This document shows positions 23,498 to 34,679 of a DNA stretch of 64,000 bases, in pieces (position 1 is the stretch's first letter; every line of letters begins with the position of its first letter). The notes below the pieces were generated by a model that was given only the letters and a program-made list of their open reading frames with translations, had not been told where the DNA came from and did not search any database. The position numbers were made by a program, and so were the translations under genes. Origin of the DNA: Endothia cerciana (Eukaryota; Ascomycota; Sordariomycetes; Diaporthales; Cryphonectriaceae); contig JALRMH010000001.1 in NCBI GenBank assembly GCA_026119935.1, forward strand, positions 1,116,001 through 1,180,000, given 5' to 3'.

Positions 23498-26400
23498 GAT
23501 GACTGTTGACGGCCTGGTGGGTGGCTCATGGATTCATCTGGGGGGTTTCGACGTGAAGGCCAAAAAATATGTTGAGAGAAGTGACGACAATGATTCAAAA
23601 GCCGGATATGATCTATTTCCTGGGAGGATCTGCCTCTCTCTGGCTCGTAATCAAAACCCAAGATTGCGGTGGTGACTCGGGCTTACTGAAGCATATTTGT
23701 TGATGACCCTCCAAGTTGAGGTCCTCGAAGCTGGGGCCAAGGTACGGACCAAGGCGCTGAGTGGGTGCGGTCAAGACTGCCCAGGTCGGACTTTGTTATG
23801 CGGAAAGCGTGGAGCACTGTTATCAATTCGAAGGGAGAGGAGAGGAAGGAGAGAGGGGCCACCAAGCCGTTGCTGGGGTCGTGAGGGAAGTCGACGATGA
23901 AAAGTTGGGTAGCAGCTTCGCGCCTTGTTGTAGCCCTGGGAGAAAACTCCTAGTCACACAGGGAAAGCCGTGCTGTGTCATCTGCGTTGCCGTTTCTCAG
24001 AGGGCAGGTGCCGTCAATATTGATGATGCACAGGGGCAGGTCGTACCTGCCCTTTAAGCTCCTTATGAGCCCAGCCCACTCTTCCATGGCGGCAGAATAA
24101 CAAACCCGGGGGTTCGTGGAACTGGGACATCCAGACGACGTCGCTTGCTCAAGGGGCATCATCAGAGGATGGCACGCGTCCTCAAAGTCGACAGCAGGGG
24201 GCAAGGGAACCACTCGTAACTACATGGCGCCGGCCAGACCAAGTACCCTCCTCCAAACCACAGCCTTATTCTCCGCCGTGCGAATTGGCAGCAATAGCTG
24301 GCCATCCCCAGAGCTGACACACTTGGCCAGTCTGGCCGGACAGCGCATCAGACGCTGCACCACCAGAATGCAAAAGGGAGGACCGCACTCGCCCACAAAC
24401 TCTGGACCGTTCAGCTCGTCACTATATGTTTATCGTTTGATCAGCAGGGTTCTGCTTCAATTCGGGCGGACCCATCTCACAATGTGAAGGCATAGCCTGG
24501 GGAGCTACGCTACGCTACTCCACCTCAGGATATTGACGAGATTGAGGGCCACATATCGCAGTCCCGCTCGGGAAGAATGCCTGTCCGGAGCGTCTCTGCA
24601 GAGAAACCAAACCGCCTGTGGGATTCCCGCACTCTGAGCAACAAGCCAGAACTGCCTTTGGTCCATATCAGCCTGTGCGGCCAGGTCATCCGCAGCCTAG
24701 CGTCCAAGCTGTGCGAGCCGGGGCCGGAGGAATCCCGGATATGCTGTGTATTGGCGACAGTCCGTCCCGATGGACCTCGGAGTCCCAGTTGCCGTCGCCA
24801 ACCGCTCAGTAGTAATAGAAGTAGTACAGGGTAACCCTCTGATACGTCTGCTAAATACTGCTGACTTTTGGAAGGGCGGTCGGGGATCGTCCATTAGAGA
24901 CCGCGGACGCGGTCATACTCAACACTACCACCGACCAACCATCGTTTCCCCGGTTCAAAACATCTAGTACTCAATTTTGGGAACGGGTCGAGGTCATGGC
25001 AGGGTCCTGCCGGAAGACAGCAAAGGATCGAAAAAAGATACTCACTCAGGCCTATCGACTTGCAGCGGAGACGGCGGGCCTGCGTATGACTTAAATGAGT
25101 GAGACCTGAAGGAACAGCCTCTGGGAACAGCAGCCTCGGCGCTCCCTCTTTTCTTGTCCCATCTTCTTTAGCACCAAGATTACATGCCGAGATGACGACC
25201 TCGCTCTGAAGGGCCAATGCGGCTCCGGATGCCCCGGGGCCCTTGCTTGGAGCTTGGGCCCTTCCCGCTGCTCACTATGTGGGGGCCGTGGGGGGTGACC
25301 CTGCCCTGGCGTTGCTGAAATCTGGGGAAGTGGGGTCTGTGTCTTCTCCACTACATCAGGGGTGACACCACGGGCAGCACCTAAAATCCTGAGGATGGAC
25401 CAGCACCCCTCTCAGATGAACGATGCATGTCCTCCTCTAAGAGACGTGTACAGCAGCGAGATCCTCGGCCTACCAGAACCAGTGAGGCGCCGCGGGATAA
25501 CTCACCGGAAGCGTACATATCTCGTCTTTCCAGGGGTGAGACTTCGAAGGGCCGGAATTGCATCGCATTCTCGCTTTGCCTAACGAAGCAGCGAAAACGG
25601 CCAAGAGTTCACATCGAGTTGAGATTGAAAACAGGGGCATGTACAGCAACATGGGCACTCAATATTTGATCATGCCGTAGAACTTGCCATGGTAAACCCT
25701 ACCAGCCCCCTCCCCTTGACAGCATGGTCAATACCTGGTAGGATGGGTGACAGAGACTTAGAAAAAAACTGGAAATCTTCAGCGGAGGCCCGATAGCTGT
25801 CCTCTCCCGTCGAAGTCCCTTCAACGTTCTCGCCGCAGTTCCTGTTCCCGTGCTTTCCGTGACCCCTTCCTCCCGCTGCCTCTGCTCGCTTCAGAGACCA
25901 GAATCAAGCCTCTGTAAAGGCCCAAATTAAACCCTCGGGGAATTCCGTAGCTCTCGAAATCTGGCTTAAAGGTTCAGGTACGCCATGCCACGACAGCCTT
26001 CAAATTTCTTCATACCCAACATCTGACGGTAATTTCGGGGACCACCTGCGGAGCTCTGTGTCATTCTTCCTTATCATCCTCAATTCTCGCGTCCTGTCGG
26101 CCAGGCCATGATATATGGCAGCTGTCTTGCCACGGCGCGCTCGACTCGGAACCTACCCTTGCATCTACCCTTGAATGCTGGTTTTGTAATTCACCAAATG
26201 CACCGTGATAGAAGAATTGAGAAATAATCATGGTCCGTACTACAGTCGAGGATATGAGGAAAGGATCGTCCTCCACAAGCTGGTCCTCGTCAGGAGTCAC
26301 TACAACCTCCGCGCCCCTCAAGCCGTGGTGATCCCACCCCGGCTCGTCTTCATGCTGTTTTCCATGTCACCGTGTGCCGTATCTGTCGTACTCGATCTCT

Positions 26401-28075
26401 GCGCTCTGCTCGAGTTCCTGTCTGTGTCCCTGGCTTCCGTCGCGTAAATCTCTTCCAAAGGCTGCCCTGGTGGGTTAAGACCCTTGCAGACATCCCATTC
26501 CTGCGTACCTTCACGACGCCTGTAATCAGCTGTGGTCGTACAGGATATAGTGCCTGGAGAGCCGGGATCTTTGTCCTCGACGTGCTGCTGGGTCATCGAA
26601 AATCGCACTGCCTGCTACAACAGGATTGTAGGAGGTTGTTGGGGGCAAAACGATACCGAGGCGCTACGGGATTGCGGGGGCGGTTCGGACAACCCAAAGT
26701 ATATGTTGAGCTCATGCTGACAAGAAAAGCTATGTAGTATGCCGTTGTTTCTTGATCATGTTGGGTATCTGGGTCTGGCAATCGTTGATACAACAGCAGA
26801 ATTGATGACGTACAAGGTTTAAGCGCTACCAAGACAACGACTTGCCATCCGGTAAACTTGTCTTCTCCTGCTCGGATGCTGAGGAGCCGTGAAAGACCTC
26901 TATCCTGATCTGATCACAAAATTCTCGGGAACATTGAGGGGGTTGATGCACTGTCGCCTTGGAGGACCTCTAACAGGCCTCGAGCCGCAGCCGAATATGA
27001 AGACTTCAAGCATAAGGGCATGAGGATAGAGGACAACAGATGATCTAGATTGTGAAGCGCTAGTAAAAGGCCACGCTGCTAGATCTCTGAGTGAAGACCT
27101 TCCGTATCCAGAAACAAGGGCTTAACTGAAAGCTGTGGTACGGCATACAACCTCCGTTGGCAGCCTCGACTGCATCTAGGCTAGCGTCGCCTCGCTGACC
27201 ATAACACGCGATAGGCCATTGAGCAGTGAGACAACGTTGGACGTGAAGACAAAGAGGCTATCACCTCATGGCCGCCAGTGGAAAGTCGAAGAGCATTGGT
27301 AGTCTGACCAGTTCAGCCTCGCCTCTTTGTTAGTTTGGTCATGCTGATGCCCACCAGCGTGAGCAACGGAACTAAGGATTACTGTGGGAAAGCTGCTGTA
27401 TATAGTAGTGAAGGAGGCGATAGTGGGGAAGTCCTGCTTTTAGCACCAATTGTAAAAAAATCAGGTCCCGCTCTCCCACTAAACCCCCTAAACCCCTGTC
27501 AGCGTAGCGTCCCATTTCAGAGGCCAAGGGTCCTAACTGAGGTTCGTGGCTGGAGCTCAGCTGCCATAGTACTAGCTAGTACTATGGTACGTCAGCTTCT
27601 CTGTATGGGGCACGAAAGTGGAAGGGACACCTGTTCACTCGAGCCGCGTGGGGTGAGGGCAGGACTGAAGGACCGGCCAGGCCCATTAGAAATCGATAAG
27701 ATCCACCTGGCATCTTCATAGTCTCATCATTTATCATCAGACGACCAACGGAACACCTCTACATCTCCATTCCCCTTCAGACATTGGAAGTCATCCATAT
27801 CCCATTCAAAGGGCCGCCTATCCCATTCACTTCTTGCCTTTTATTCAAGACATCACAGTAGCTTGTGGTGTTGTATGTCTAGCCGCTCTTTTGATACCCC
27901 TTCGTGTTCCCCAATCACAGCTTGATCGTTTTCCCGTCGTACCAAGGTTCGTCGCAAGTCACCTTCAGCATCCTCCCTCTCTCTCCCAGACACTTCCGTG
28001 CCCGAGACTACTCCCAACCACGACGACACCAGAGCAATAGTTGACTCTCCCATTCTACAGTTATTTCGAATCATC
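23498..28075. other. 4.5 kb gene-poor region
   Basis: No gene can be supported. There are many short ORFs on both strands, without motifs. The last several hundred bases are presumably the pdi1 promoter and leader, with a C/T-rich stretch near 27960-27990. A cysteine-rich plus-strand ORF tail (26544-26720, six Cys) and a hydrophobic ORF just upstream (26352-26447) could be exons of a small secreted protein, but no splice pair joins them in frame. Confidence 0.5.
27564..27587. repeat. perfect 24-bp palindrome
   Basis: The sequence reads identically on both strands, centred on AGCT, with arms CCATAGTACTAG. It lies about 490 bp upstream of the pdi1 start. It could be a dimeric transcription-factor site or a cruciform-forming element; the role is unknown. 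Confidence 0.85.
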
Positions 28076-29719
28076 ATGCCCTCCCTCAGCAAGGCTATCT
28101 ATGGCCTTTTGGCTGCTGCGGCTGTCGCCGCTGCATCTGATGTTGCGCAGCTCAAGAAGGACAGCTTCGACGAGTACATCAAGAGCAATGACATTGTCCT
28201 GGCTGAATGTATGCAGCCCTGAGCCCTGCACCAATCAATCGCCACCAATACTGACCACTCCCATAACAGTCTTCGCCCCTTGGTGTGGTCACTGCAAGGC
28301 CCTCGCGCCGGAGTATGAGGAGGCTGCCGCCACCCTCAAGGAGAAGGACATCAAGCTCGTCAAGGTCGACTGCACAGAAGAGTCTGATCTCTGCCAGCAG
28401 TACGGCGTTGAGGGCTACCCTACCCTCAAAGTCTTCCGTGGCATCGACAACCACACCCCCTACAAGGGCCAGCGAAAAGCTGCTGCGTAAGTCCAGATCC
28501 CTATGTGTCCTAACTGGTTCTTCGGCAATTTACTTACCCTACTTCGCCATCCAGCATCACCTCCTACATGATCAAGCAGTCCCTACCCGCCGTCTCCATC
28601 CTTACATCCGACACTCTCGAGGACTTCAAGAAGGCCGACAAGGTCGTCCTTGTCGCCTACTTCGACCCTACAGACAAGTCCTCCAATGAGACCTTCACCC
28701 AGGTCGCTGAGAAACTCCGTGACAACTACCCATTCGGTGCCAGCAGCGATGCTGCCCTCGCTGAGGCTGAGGGTGTCAAGGCCCCGGCTGTCGTCCTCTA
28801 CAAGGATTTCGATGAGGGCAAGTCTGTCTTTACTGAGAAGTTCGACATCGAGGCTATTGAGAGCTTTGCCAAGACCGCCGCTACCCCTCTCATTGGCGAG
28901 GTTGGCCCCGAGACCTACTCCGACTACATGTCTGCCAAGAAGCCCCTGGCCTACATCTTCGCTGAGACATCTGAGGAGCGCAAGGAGCTGAGCAACAAGC
29001 TCAAGTCCATCGCGGAGGCTCACCGAGGTGCCATCAACTTTGCCACCATCGACGCCAGGCAGTTCGGTGCCCACGCTGGCAACCTGAACCTCAAGGCGGA
29101 CCAGTTCCCCGCCTTTGCCATTCAGGATACCGAGAAGAACCAGAAGTTCCCCTTCGACCAGGAGAAGGAGATTACCGAGGAGGACATCAAGAAGTTCGTT
29201 GATGACTACGTCGCTGGCAAGATCGAGCCCAGCATTAAGTCTGAGCCTATCCCCGAGAGCAACGACGGCCCTGTCACTGTTGTTGTCGCCAAGACCTACG
29301 AACAGATTGTCCTCGACGACTCCAAGGATGTCCTGATTGAGTTCTATGCTCCCTGGTGCGGTCACTGCAAGGCTCTTGCCCCTAAGTATGAGGAGCTCGG
29401 CAGTATGTTCGCCAACTCGGAGTTCAAGGACAAGGTCGTCATCGCCAAGGTCGACGCCACCAGCAACGACGTGCCTGATGAGGTCCAGGGCTTCCCCACC
29501 ATCAAGCTGTACCCCGCTGGTGGAAAGAAGGACCCCATCACCTACAGCGGTTCCAGGACTGTGGAGGACATCGCTGCATTCATTGCTGAGAACGGCAAGT
29601 ACAAGGCTAAGGTGTCTAAGGCCGAGGAGGAGACCCCTGTTGCGCCTGCGGCTTCTGAAGCATCTGAGTCGTCTGAGGAGGCTAAGGAGACCAAGGAGGC
29701 TGAGCATGACGAGCTGTAA
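28076..29719 (+). CDS. pdi1: protein disulfide isomerase, ER lumen
   Basis: The model has three exons, 28076-28208, 28270-28486 and 28555-29719, giving 504 aa. A signal peptide (hydrophobic LLAAAAVAAAS) is followed by the a domain with active site APWCGHCK, two redox-inactive b-type domains, and the a' domain with a second APWCGHCK. An acidic Glu/Ala-rich tail ends in the ER retrieval signal HDEL. The enzyme forms, breaks and rearranges disulfides in proteins folding in the ER. Exon 1 ends just before the first active site, and the split codon (T|TC) rebuilds the F-F-A-P-W sequence. Strong codon bias (C-ending codons) suggests high expression, as expected for a chaperone. The family identification is certain. 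Confidence 0.98.
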
Positions 29720-30156
29720 AGAAGTCGTGAGCTGGGTTGTGTTATGATGAGCTGCATGAGACAAACGGGACTGGCTTCTGTTGTTTTGTCATTGGGACTG
29801 ATTTTCGGGTTTCGGTTTTCAGGGATTAGGGCCACAAGTCAAGAATAAATCCTTTAGGAGCACTCGGATAATGAAACTGTTAAATTTTACTGTTTTTTTT
29901 TTGTTTTTTTTTCTATTACGAATAGCTTCATTGAGTTCTGTTCTGTGAAATGATGACAGTTGTGAAAGAAAGGAAAAAAGTAAGAGACCCCTAAAGGAGG
30001 ATCATGCAGTAGGATCATGCAGCAAAGCCATTGGCCAACAGGCGCCAACCAATTGATGCAACCGCGCCCAGGCCTGGAAACCCCTAAAACTTTCCGGCAC
30101 GCGAGACTCCAAACACCGTCACTTCACACCTCGCAACCCACACATCAATCGCCAAG
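29720..30156. other. intergenic region, pdi1 3' end and next promoter
   Basis: It contains a T-rich stretch near 29885-29920 and no gene. A short direct repeat of GATCATGCAG occurs at about 30001 and 30012. Confidence 0.5.
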
Positions 30157-30744
30157 ATGACATCAAGAACACTCTCGTCAGGAGCCCGGGCGCTCGCCTC
30201 GATGAGACTGGCCCACAATGCGACACGCCGGACGTTCCAGTCGTCAGCACCGCGTCTGTACGCCGATGCGGCCGTTCCACTGCCAGCCCGGAAGCCCTTG
30301 GGCGCATTCCGCGGAGGGTTCGTGTCGCCCCCTTCTTGACACTCCTTTTTGCTGTTAGAGGCCCCAGAGATCATCGAAGCTGACCCTGCCCGCAACGACA
30401 GACTCTTCGGCTTCCTCCTCGGTGCGACCCTCGCCGGCTCTGGTAGCTACTATTACATCCTGCAAGACTACAAGGCGTCGAACGAGCTCCTCCAGGACGA
30501 TATCTATGTGCGTTATTGCATTTGACGATATTCTGTCTGAACACATGCCTTGCTTGCCGTTCAACCGTACTCTTCCACTCTTAACCCCCGTCCCCTCCCT
30601 TCCCTCTCCACATTCCTGCCCTTGGAAGCCGAGGCTAACACCTTCTCACGGGAACAGGCGCTCCAGGCGGCCACGCAGCGTATGAGCAATTACCTGACGA
30701 CCCTCGAGGAGAAGATCGATACGATGGAGAAGAAGCGCAAATAG
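30157..30744 (+). CDS. small mitochondrial inner-membrane-like protein, conserved in fungi
   Basis: The model has three exons, 30157-30317, 30402-30507 and 30658-30744, giving 117 aa. The N-terminus is rich in Arg, Ser and Ala without acidic residues (ARALASMRLAHNATRRTFQSS), a typical mitochondrial presequence. After a VPLPARKPLGAFRGG linker, one membrane segment (LFGFLLGATLAGSGSYYYIL) leads to a charged C-terminal helix that looks like a coiled coil (LQAATQRMSNYLTTLEEKID) and a lysine-rich end. Such small single-span fungal mitochondrial proteins are widespread and uncharacterised. Intron 1 uses a weak donor, GTTCGT, but the resulting join (GG|A CTC TTC) gives the expected Gly-Gly-Leu-Phe-Gly run, which supports it. 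Confidence 0.75.
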
Positions 30745-31343
30745 ACGGAGGAACGATCAGAGCGCCGGGGTGGGGGGTCTGAACAGATCTTCTGTGGACG
30801 GGAGGACTTAATTCTACGAGAGTGTACACAACGATGAGCTATGCAGAATCTGAGGCATCTTCCACGATGAACACTGCGGTGCTATGGAGATGATACTGTC
30901 GCACTCTCCAAGAGACGACGATAGCCCACCAAGAAGGTGCAGCTCGAAGGGCCACTGCTTGGTGGGACTCGCGTCCGAAAATGCTGATGGTCACCCAGGA
31001 GAGGGCTGAGGGGGTACTCCAGGAATTGGTTGCCTTGGTAAAAACAGTATAAAGGTCATGAGGTTCATCTGGCACAGCTAACATCACAGCCTGGCGGAGC
31101 CCGATCTCGCCTTACCTGATATCCTCCACAAATCTGGAAGACATGTAATACACAGATGCGTTGGTTCTGTTATTGAAATCATGCACTCTGTTTGTGCCAC
31201 ATACCTCAGGCGCATGCAGCTCGACCGGCTGTAGGGGGGGCTAAAATCCCCGCCGAGGGCGGCCCGAACTTTCCTCCCCCAGAAATCCGCCACCGTAGCC
31301 GAACCTTCAACATCCTCTTCGACCTTGTAATCAACCCTCCACG
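30745..31343. other. intergenic region upstream of vps71
   Basis: No gene is seen; only shadow ORFs. Confidence 0.5.
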
Positions 31344-32339
31344 ATGAATAACTTTGGCGTCATAGAGGTGGCAAGCACCAGAACAACCCACGCCCCAGGC
31401 TGGGCCTACGTGCCCGACACGTCCTCCAACCCCTCCAAGTCCGTCAGCGCCGTCCACCTCCACGTCAACCGCAACAAGCGCGCCGCGCGCCAATCCAACG
31501 CGGCCGCGGGCTCCAGCGCGGCCTACCACAACGACATCTCGGCGCGCCACGACTCGAAGCTCCAGAAGGAGATCGAACAGCTGCAGCGCGACAGCCTGGG
31601 CGCGCGGGACGTCCAGATCCCGATACCGAGCGGGGGCCGGGACAGGGATGGCAAGATACGCGGGCACACGCCCAACGTGAGGAAGATATTGGCCAGCCAG
31701 AAGACGTTTGCGAACCACCTGGATGACTTCGAGGCGTGGAGCCGGGCACAGCCCGCCCCGGGCGAGGGTGCTGCCGCGGGAAGCGCCGGTCAGGGCGGGG
31801 CGGGCACGCCAGCGCCGGCTCCTGCGGCTGGTGGCAGCAAGAGAGCTGCCGTCGGTGGTGCGGCGCAGAGGAAAGGAGGAGCATCGTCGAGTGCCAAGGC
31901 GAGGCTGACGAGCAACAGCAGAAGGCCCTCGGCGGCGCCACCAGCACCGGATCCAGACGTCACCATGACAGATGCAGCACAGCCCGAAGAAACCCAGCCC
32001 GATACCACGCCTGCTGAGCCCGACTCCAAGATCCTCACACCTTTCAGCCGCTTCACGACGCCCCTACACCCTGGCGACTCTGATCCCCTGCTAGAATCAT
32101 GGTTGCCGCCCTTGCCGACGGATGATGAGCTACGGGAGCTGATGAGGGCGCCGCCGCTGAACTACAATCAGGCACGGGCCACGTGGGCTGAGGATGACAC
32201 ACAGTATCCGACAAGACACTTCTGTGAGGTTTGCGGGTACTGGGGCCGGGTGCGGTGTATGAAATGCGGCACAAGGGTGTGCGCTTTAGATTGTCTTGAT
32301 GTTCACCGGGAGGAGTGCATCACGCGGTATGGGCTTTGA
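31344..32339 (+). CDS. vps71: SWR1 complex subunit Vps71/Swc6 with HIT zinc finger
   Basis: This is a single exon of 331 aa. The C-terminus is a complete HIT-type zinc finger (FCEVCGYWGRVRCMKCGTRV, then C, C, H and C ligands) that runs to the very end (ITRYGL), as in Vps71/Swc6 and human ZNHIT1. These proteins are part of the SWR1 remodeler, which exchanges H2A for H2A.Z in nucleosomes. Upstream is a conserved N-terminal part, including a helix (HDSKLQKEIEQLQRD) and a TPNVRKILASQKTFANHLDDFE segment characteristic of Vps71. A long Ala/Pro-rich disordered linker (about residues 138-225) follows. The linker makes it longer than the yeast protein, as is usual in filamentous fungi. Confidence 0.9.
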   Translation: MNNFGVIEVASTRTTHAPGWAYVPDTSSNPSKSVSAVHLHVNRNKRAARQSNAAAGSSAAYHNDISARHDSKLQKEIEQLQRDSLGARDVQIPIPSGGRDRDGKIRGHTPNVRKILASQKTFANHLDDFEAWSRAQPAPGEGAAAGSAGQGGAGTPAPAPAAGGSKRAAVGGAAQRKGGASSSAKARLTSNSRRPSAAPPAPDPDVTMTDAAQPEETQPDTTPAEPDSKILTPFSRFTTPLHPGDSDPLLESWLPPLPTDDELRELMRAPPLNYNQARATWAEDDTQYPTRHFCEVCGYWGRVRCMKCGTRVCALDCLDVHREECITRYGL

Positions 32340-34069
32340 GATGCGTGACTGTTGATATACGAGCAGGGACAAGAGGGCACGCCCCGTCTCTTTGGTGTTG
32401 ATAACCGCTGAGATCAAATTGGCATTATGCAGGAGAGCTGATTATCATGATACCCACATTCAACATTTCTCTGCTCCCATGTCTCTCTCTGCAGGTGAAG
32501 CATGTTCTACTATAGGATCATGAAGATGAAGTTGCCTTCGAAGGCCCAGGTCTGGACAGGAAATGCAGCCTCTGCTGGCTTGATTGACCTGAGGTGGTGT
32601 ATCCATGAAACCTGACGTGAAGAATCATTGGTACTTATAGAGATCAGATGGTTTCTATCTACAGAAGTGCTGCTATCTGTGGTCAATGAGTTGATTATCA
32701 TTCCCTCGCTTATCATATTCGTACTTGTCTCCCTCGAGACATTTATTTTCCTTCATGATATTCTCGCTCTTGTATAGACTATCCTGCTATAATATAATCT
32801 CTTCTGGGGATGGCCCTCTGGGGAAGGACCTACTCTAGGCTAGTCATCCTCAGGACGGATTATATGCCTGTGAGCGTGTATCTCCCAGGAGGTATGCCCA
32901 AGCACATTCTGTTCTGATTCTATGCACGCAGGTATGATGAATCCATGAGCATCTGTTCCTAAACTCGTTAGATCACTAGGTCAACAAATCTTCTAGATGC
33001 CTACAGTGGCTACGCCCATAAGATATAGTCTGCACTTCTGTCAGCTTTCAACACATACACCATCCCAACTCCAGCCATTATTTCTGTTCTTCTTGAAAAT
33101 CAAACACTTGAACAAGCCTTACTACCCGACCAACCTAATCAAGGCTACGACCTCTTTGTTTCATGCGTTCATCGATCAGCCCAGCCTCGCGCGACGCAGG
33201 CAGAGACTCACGACCCGGCGCTTCAGCATCAGCCAGAGACTTCAAACCGGGCAGCATCCTCATACACATTGAAAACCAGACCCCACACCAGCCGAAATGT
33301 CTGAGACCTCTGACGATTGGGTGTCGTGCCCCTGCTGCGAAGAATGGGTGGAGATGGGTGTCCTGCTTGACCTTGGGTGGTCCCTACCTGCGGCTTCATG
33401 TGGACTGGCGGAGGCGACAGCAACAAACAGACATGAGTGAACCGGTTGTCGCAAGACCTGGACTCGGTATGCCATATCCACTTTGAAGCTGCAAATGAAG
33501 GAGAAGGAGGTGGCTGAATGTTGATCAGCACGTCCCTCCCGAAGCATCAATCGCGGAGCAGCACCAAGAACACATGGCACAGGCGACCTCCATATGGAAT
33601 GCTCAGCCGATCTATCATCGTGGGAAGTCATGTTGCCATCGATCAATGGAGAGAAATGAAACAAGGTAAAATTCCATGAAACTTAATGATAGCAGGCATC
33701 TTCAGTCATTCCCAATCGTGACATACAGTGATCATGAGTGTACATCAATGTGCAAGTAAGTCCCTGACCTCATGGAGACACAGGTTTGGTATCAGAAAGG
33801 TATGGCAAAGGAAAAACCTCCCCTGAACGCCGCCCATCTGGTCCCACCCTAAAGGCCGCAGTGATGGAGCACTTCCGCCGTGACCTGAAAAGAATCGAAG
33901 TGAAGTGAGGTGGAGCGAAGTGAAGCCGGCAGGCCAGAGGTGCTGCTGCCATGTGTGTCGTGGTCCAACGTCTCAGGTCATCCAGTAGACACAACCTCAA
34001 GCTGTGGTTGTCGCACTCCCGGCCCCCATGTCGTCCACATCTCTTATGAGATGACACGACCGGGACCCC
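32340..34069. other. AT-richer intergenic region, no gene seen
   Basis: No ORF with coding character is present. Near 33897-33925 a GAAGTGAAG-like unit recurs. The region separates conserved vps71 from the small secreted protein gene. Confidence 0.5.
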
Positions 34070-34679
34070 CTACAGCTCCATCGCATAGAGGGTACTGTCC
34101 AATGCAAAGCTGACATCTCCAGAGGTTGCCCCGCCGAGGCACACCCCAGACATGCTGCCCGTGGGGCACTTGTCCCTCGCAGCGCGGACGCACTCCTCCC
34201 ACCGGACCTTGGAGATGTTGATGGTCGCTCCCGGGGAGAGCGCGGTAAGCGTGAACTGTGCGCTGCCGCGCTTGCCAACCGTGACGGCTGACGAGGCGCG
34301 GCACTTGGTGTTGTCGGCGCCCGACAAGCCATTGCAGATCGCGAGCTGCGCGGCGTTCTGGTCATGGTAGACGATGTGACTGTGCGGGGGACCCCATCAG
34401 TGACTGGTTGGGACGAGATGAAAGACGCGTGAGAGAGATGGGCTTACGCTTCCGGATCCCAGCAGTGGACATCGCCTACTGCGTCTGGGTTGAGGGGGAT
34501 GGTGTGCCGTAGAGAGAGGACTTCAAAGTGCTCTGTTTGATGGTCAGTCCAGCCGCTTCGGAGAGTTTTGGCGGGGTAGTCACACCTTGTGGCACACTCC
34601 AGGGGCCAGGCATTGCTGTGGTGAAGCCGGCGCCGGTAAGGGTTGCGATGGCGGTGGCCACCACGGACGTTAGGCGCAT
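34070..34679 (-). CDS. small secreted cysteine-containing protein (effector-like)
   Basis: The model has three exons on the minus strand, 34679-34586, 34532-34448 and 34379-34070, giving 162 aa. Residues 1-22 (MRLTSVVATAIATLTGAGFT region) form a clear signal peptide with an Ala cleavage site. The mature part has six cysteines, in the contexts VHCW, AICN, TKCR, EECV, DKCP and GVCL, enough for three disulfides. No membrane segment follows. The two introns (53 and 68 nt) have good boundaries, and both joins keep frame across cysteine-bearing segments that look contiguous. The family is not recognised. The size, secretion signal and even cysteine count resemble fungal effector or killer-protein-like folds (for example KP4-like or Hce2-like), but I see no diagnostic motif. 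It sits isolated between gene-poor stretches, which is common for such genes. Confidence 0.7.

Noticed and set aside
23498..27500. Possible transposon or RIP-degraded repeat in the gene-poor stretch
   Set aside because: No transposase or reverse-transcriptase fragments, terminal repeats or strong AT shift could be seen.
28583..29764. 393-aa minus-strand ORF opposite pdi1
   Set aside because: Leu/Val/Gly-rich mirror of the strongly biased PDI codons, not a gene.
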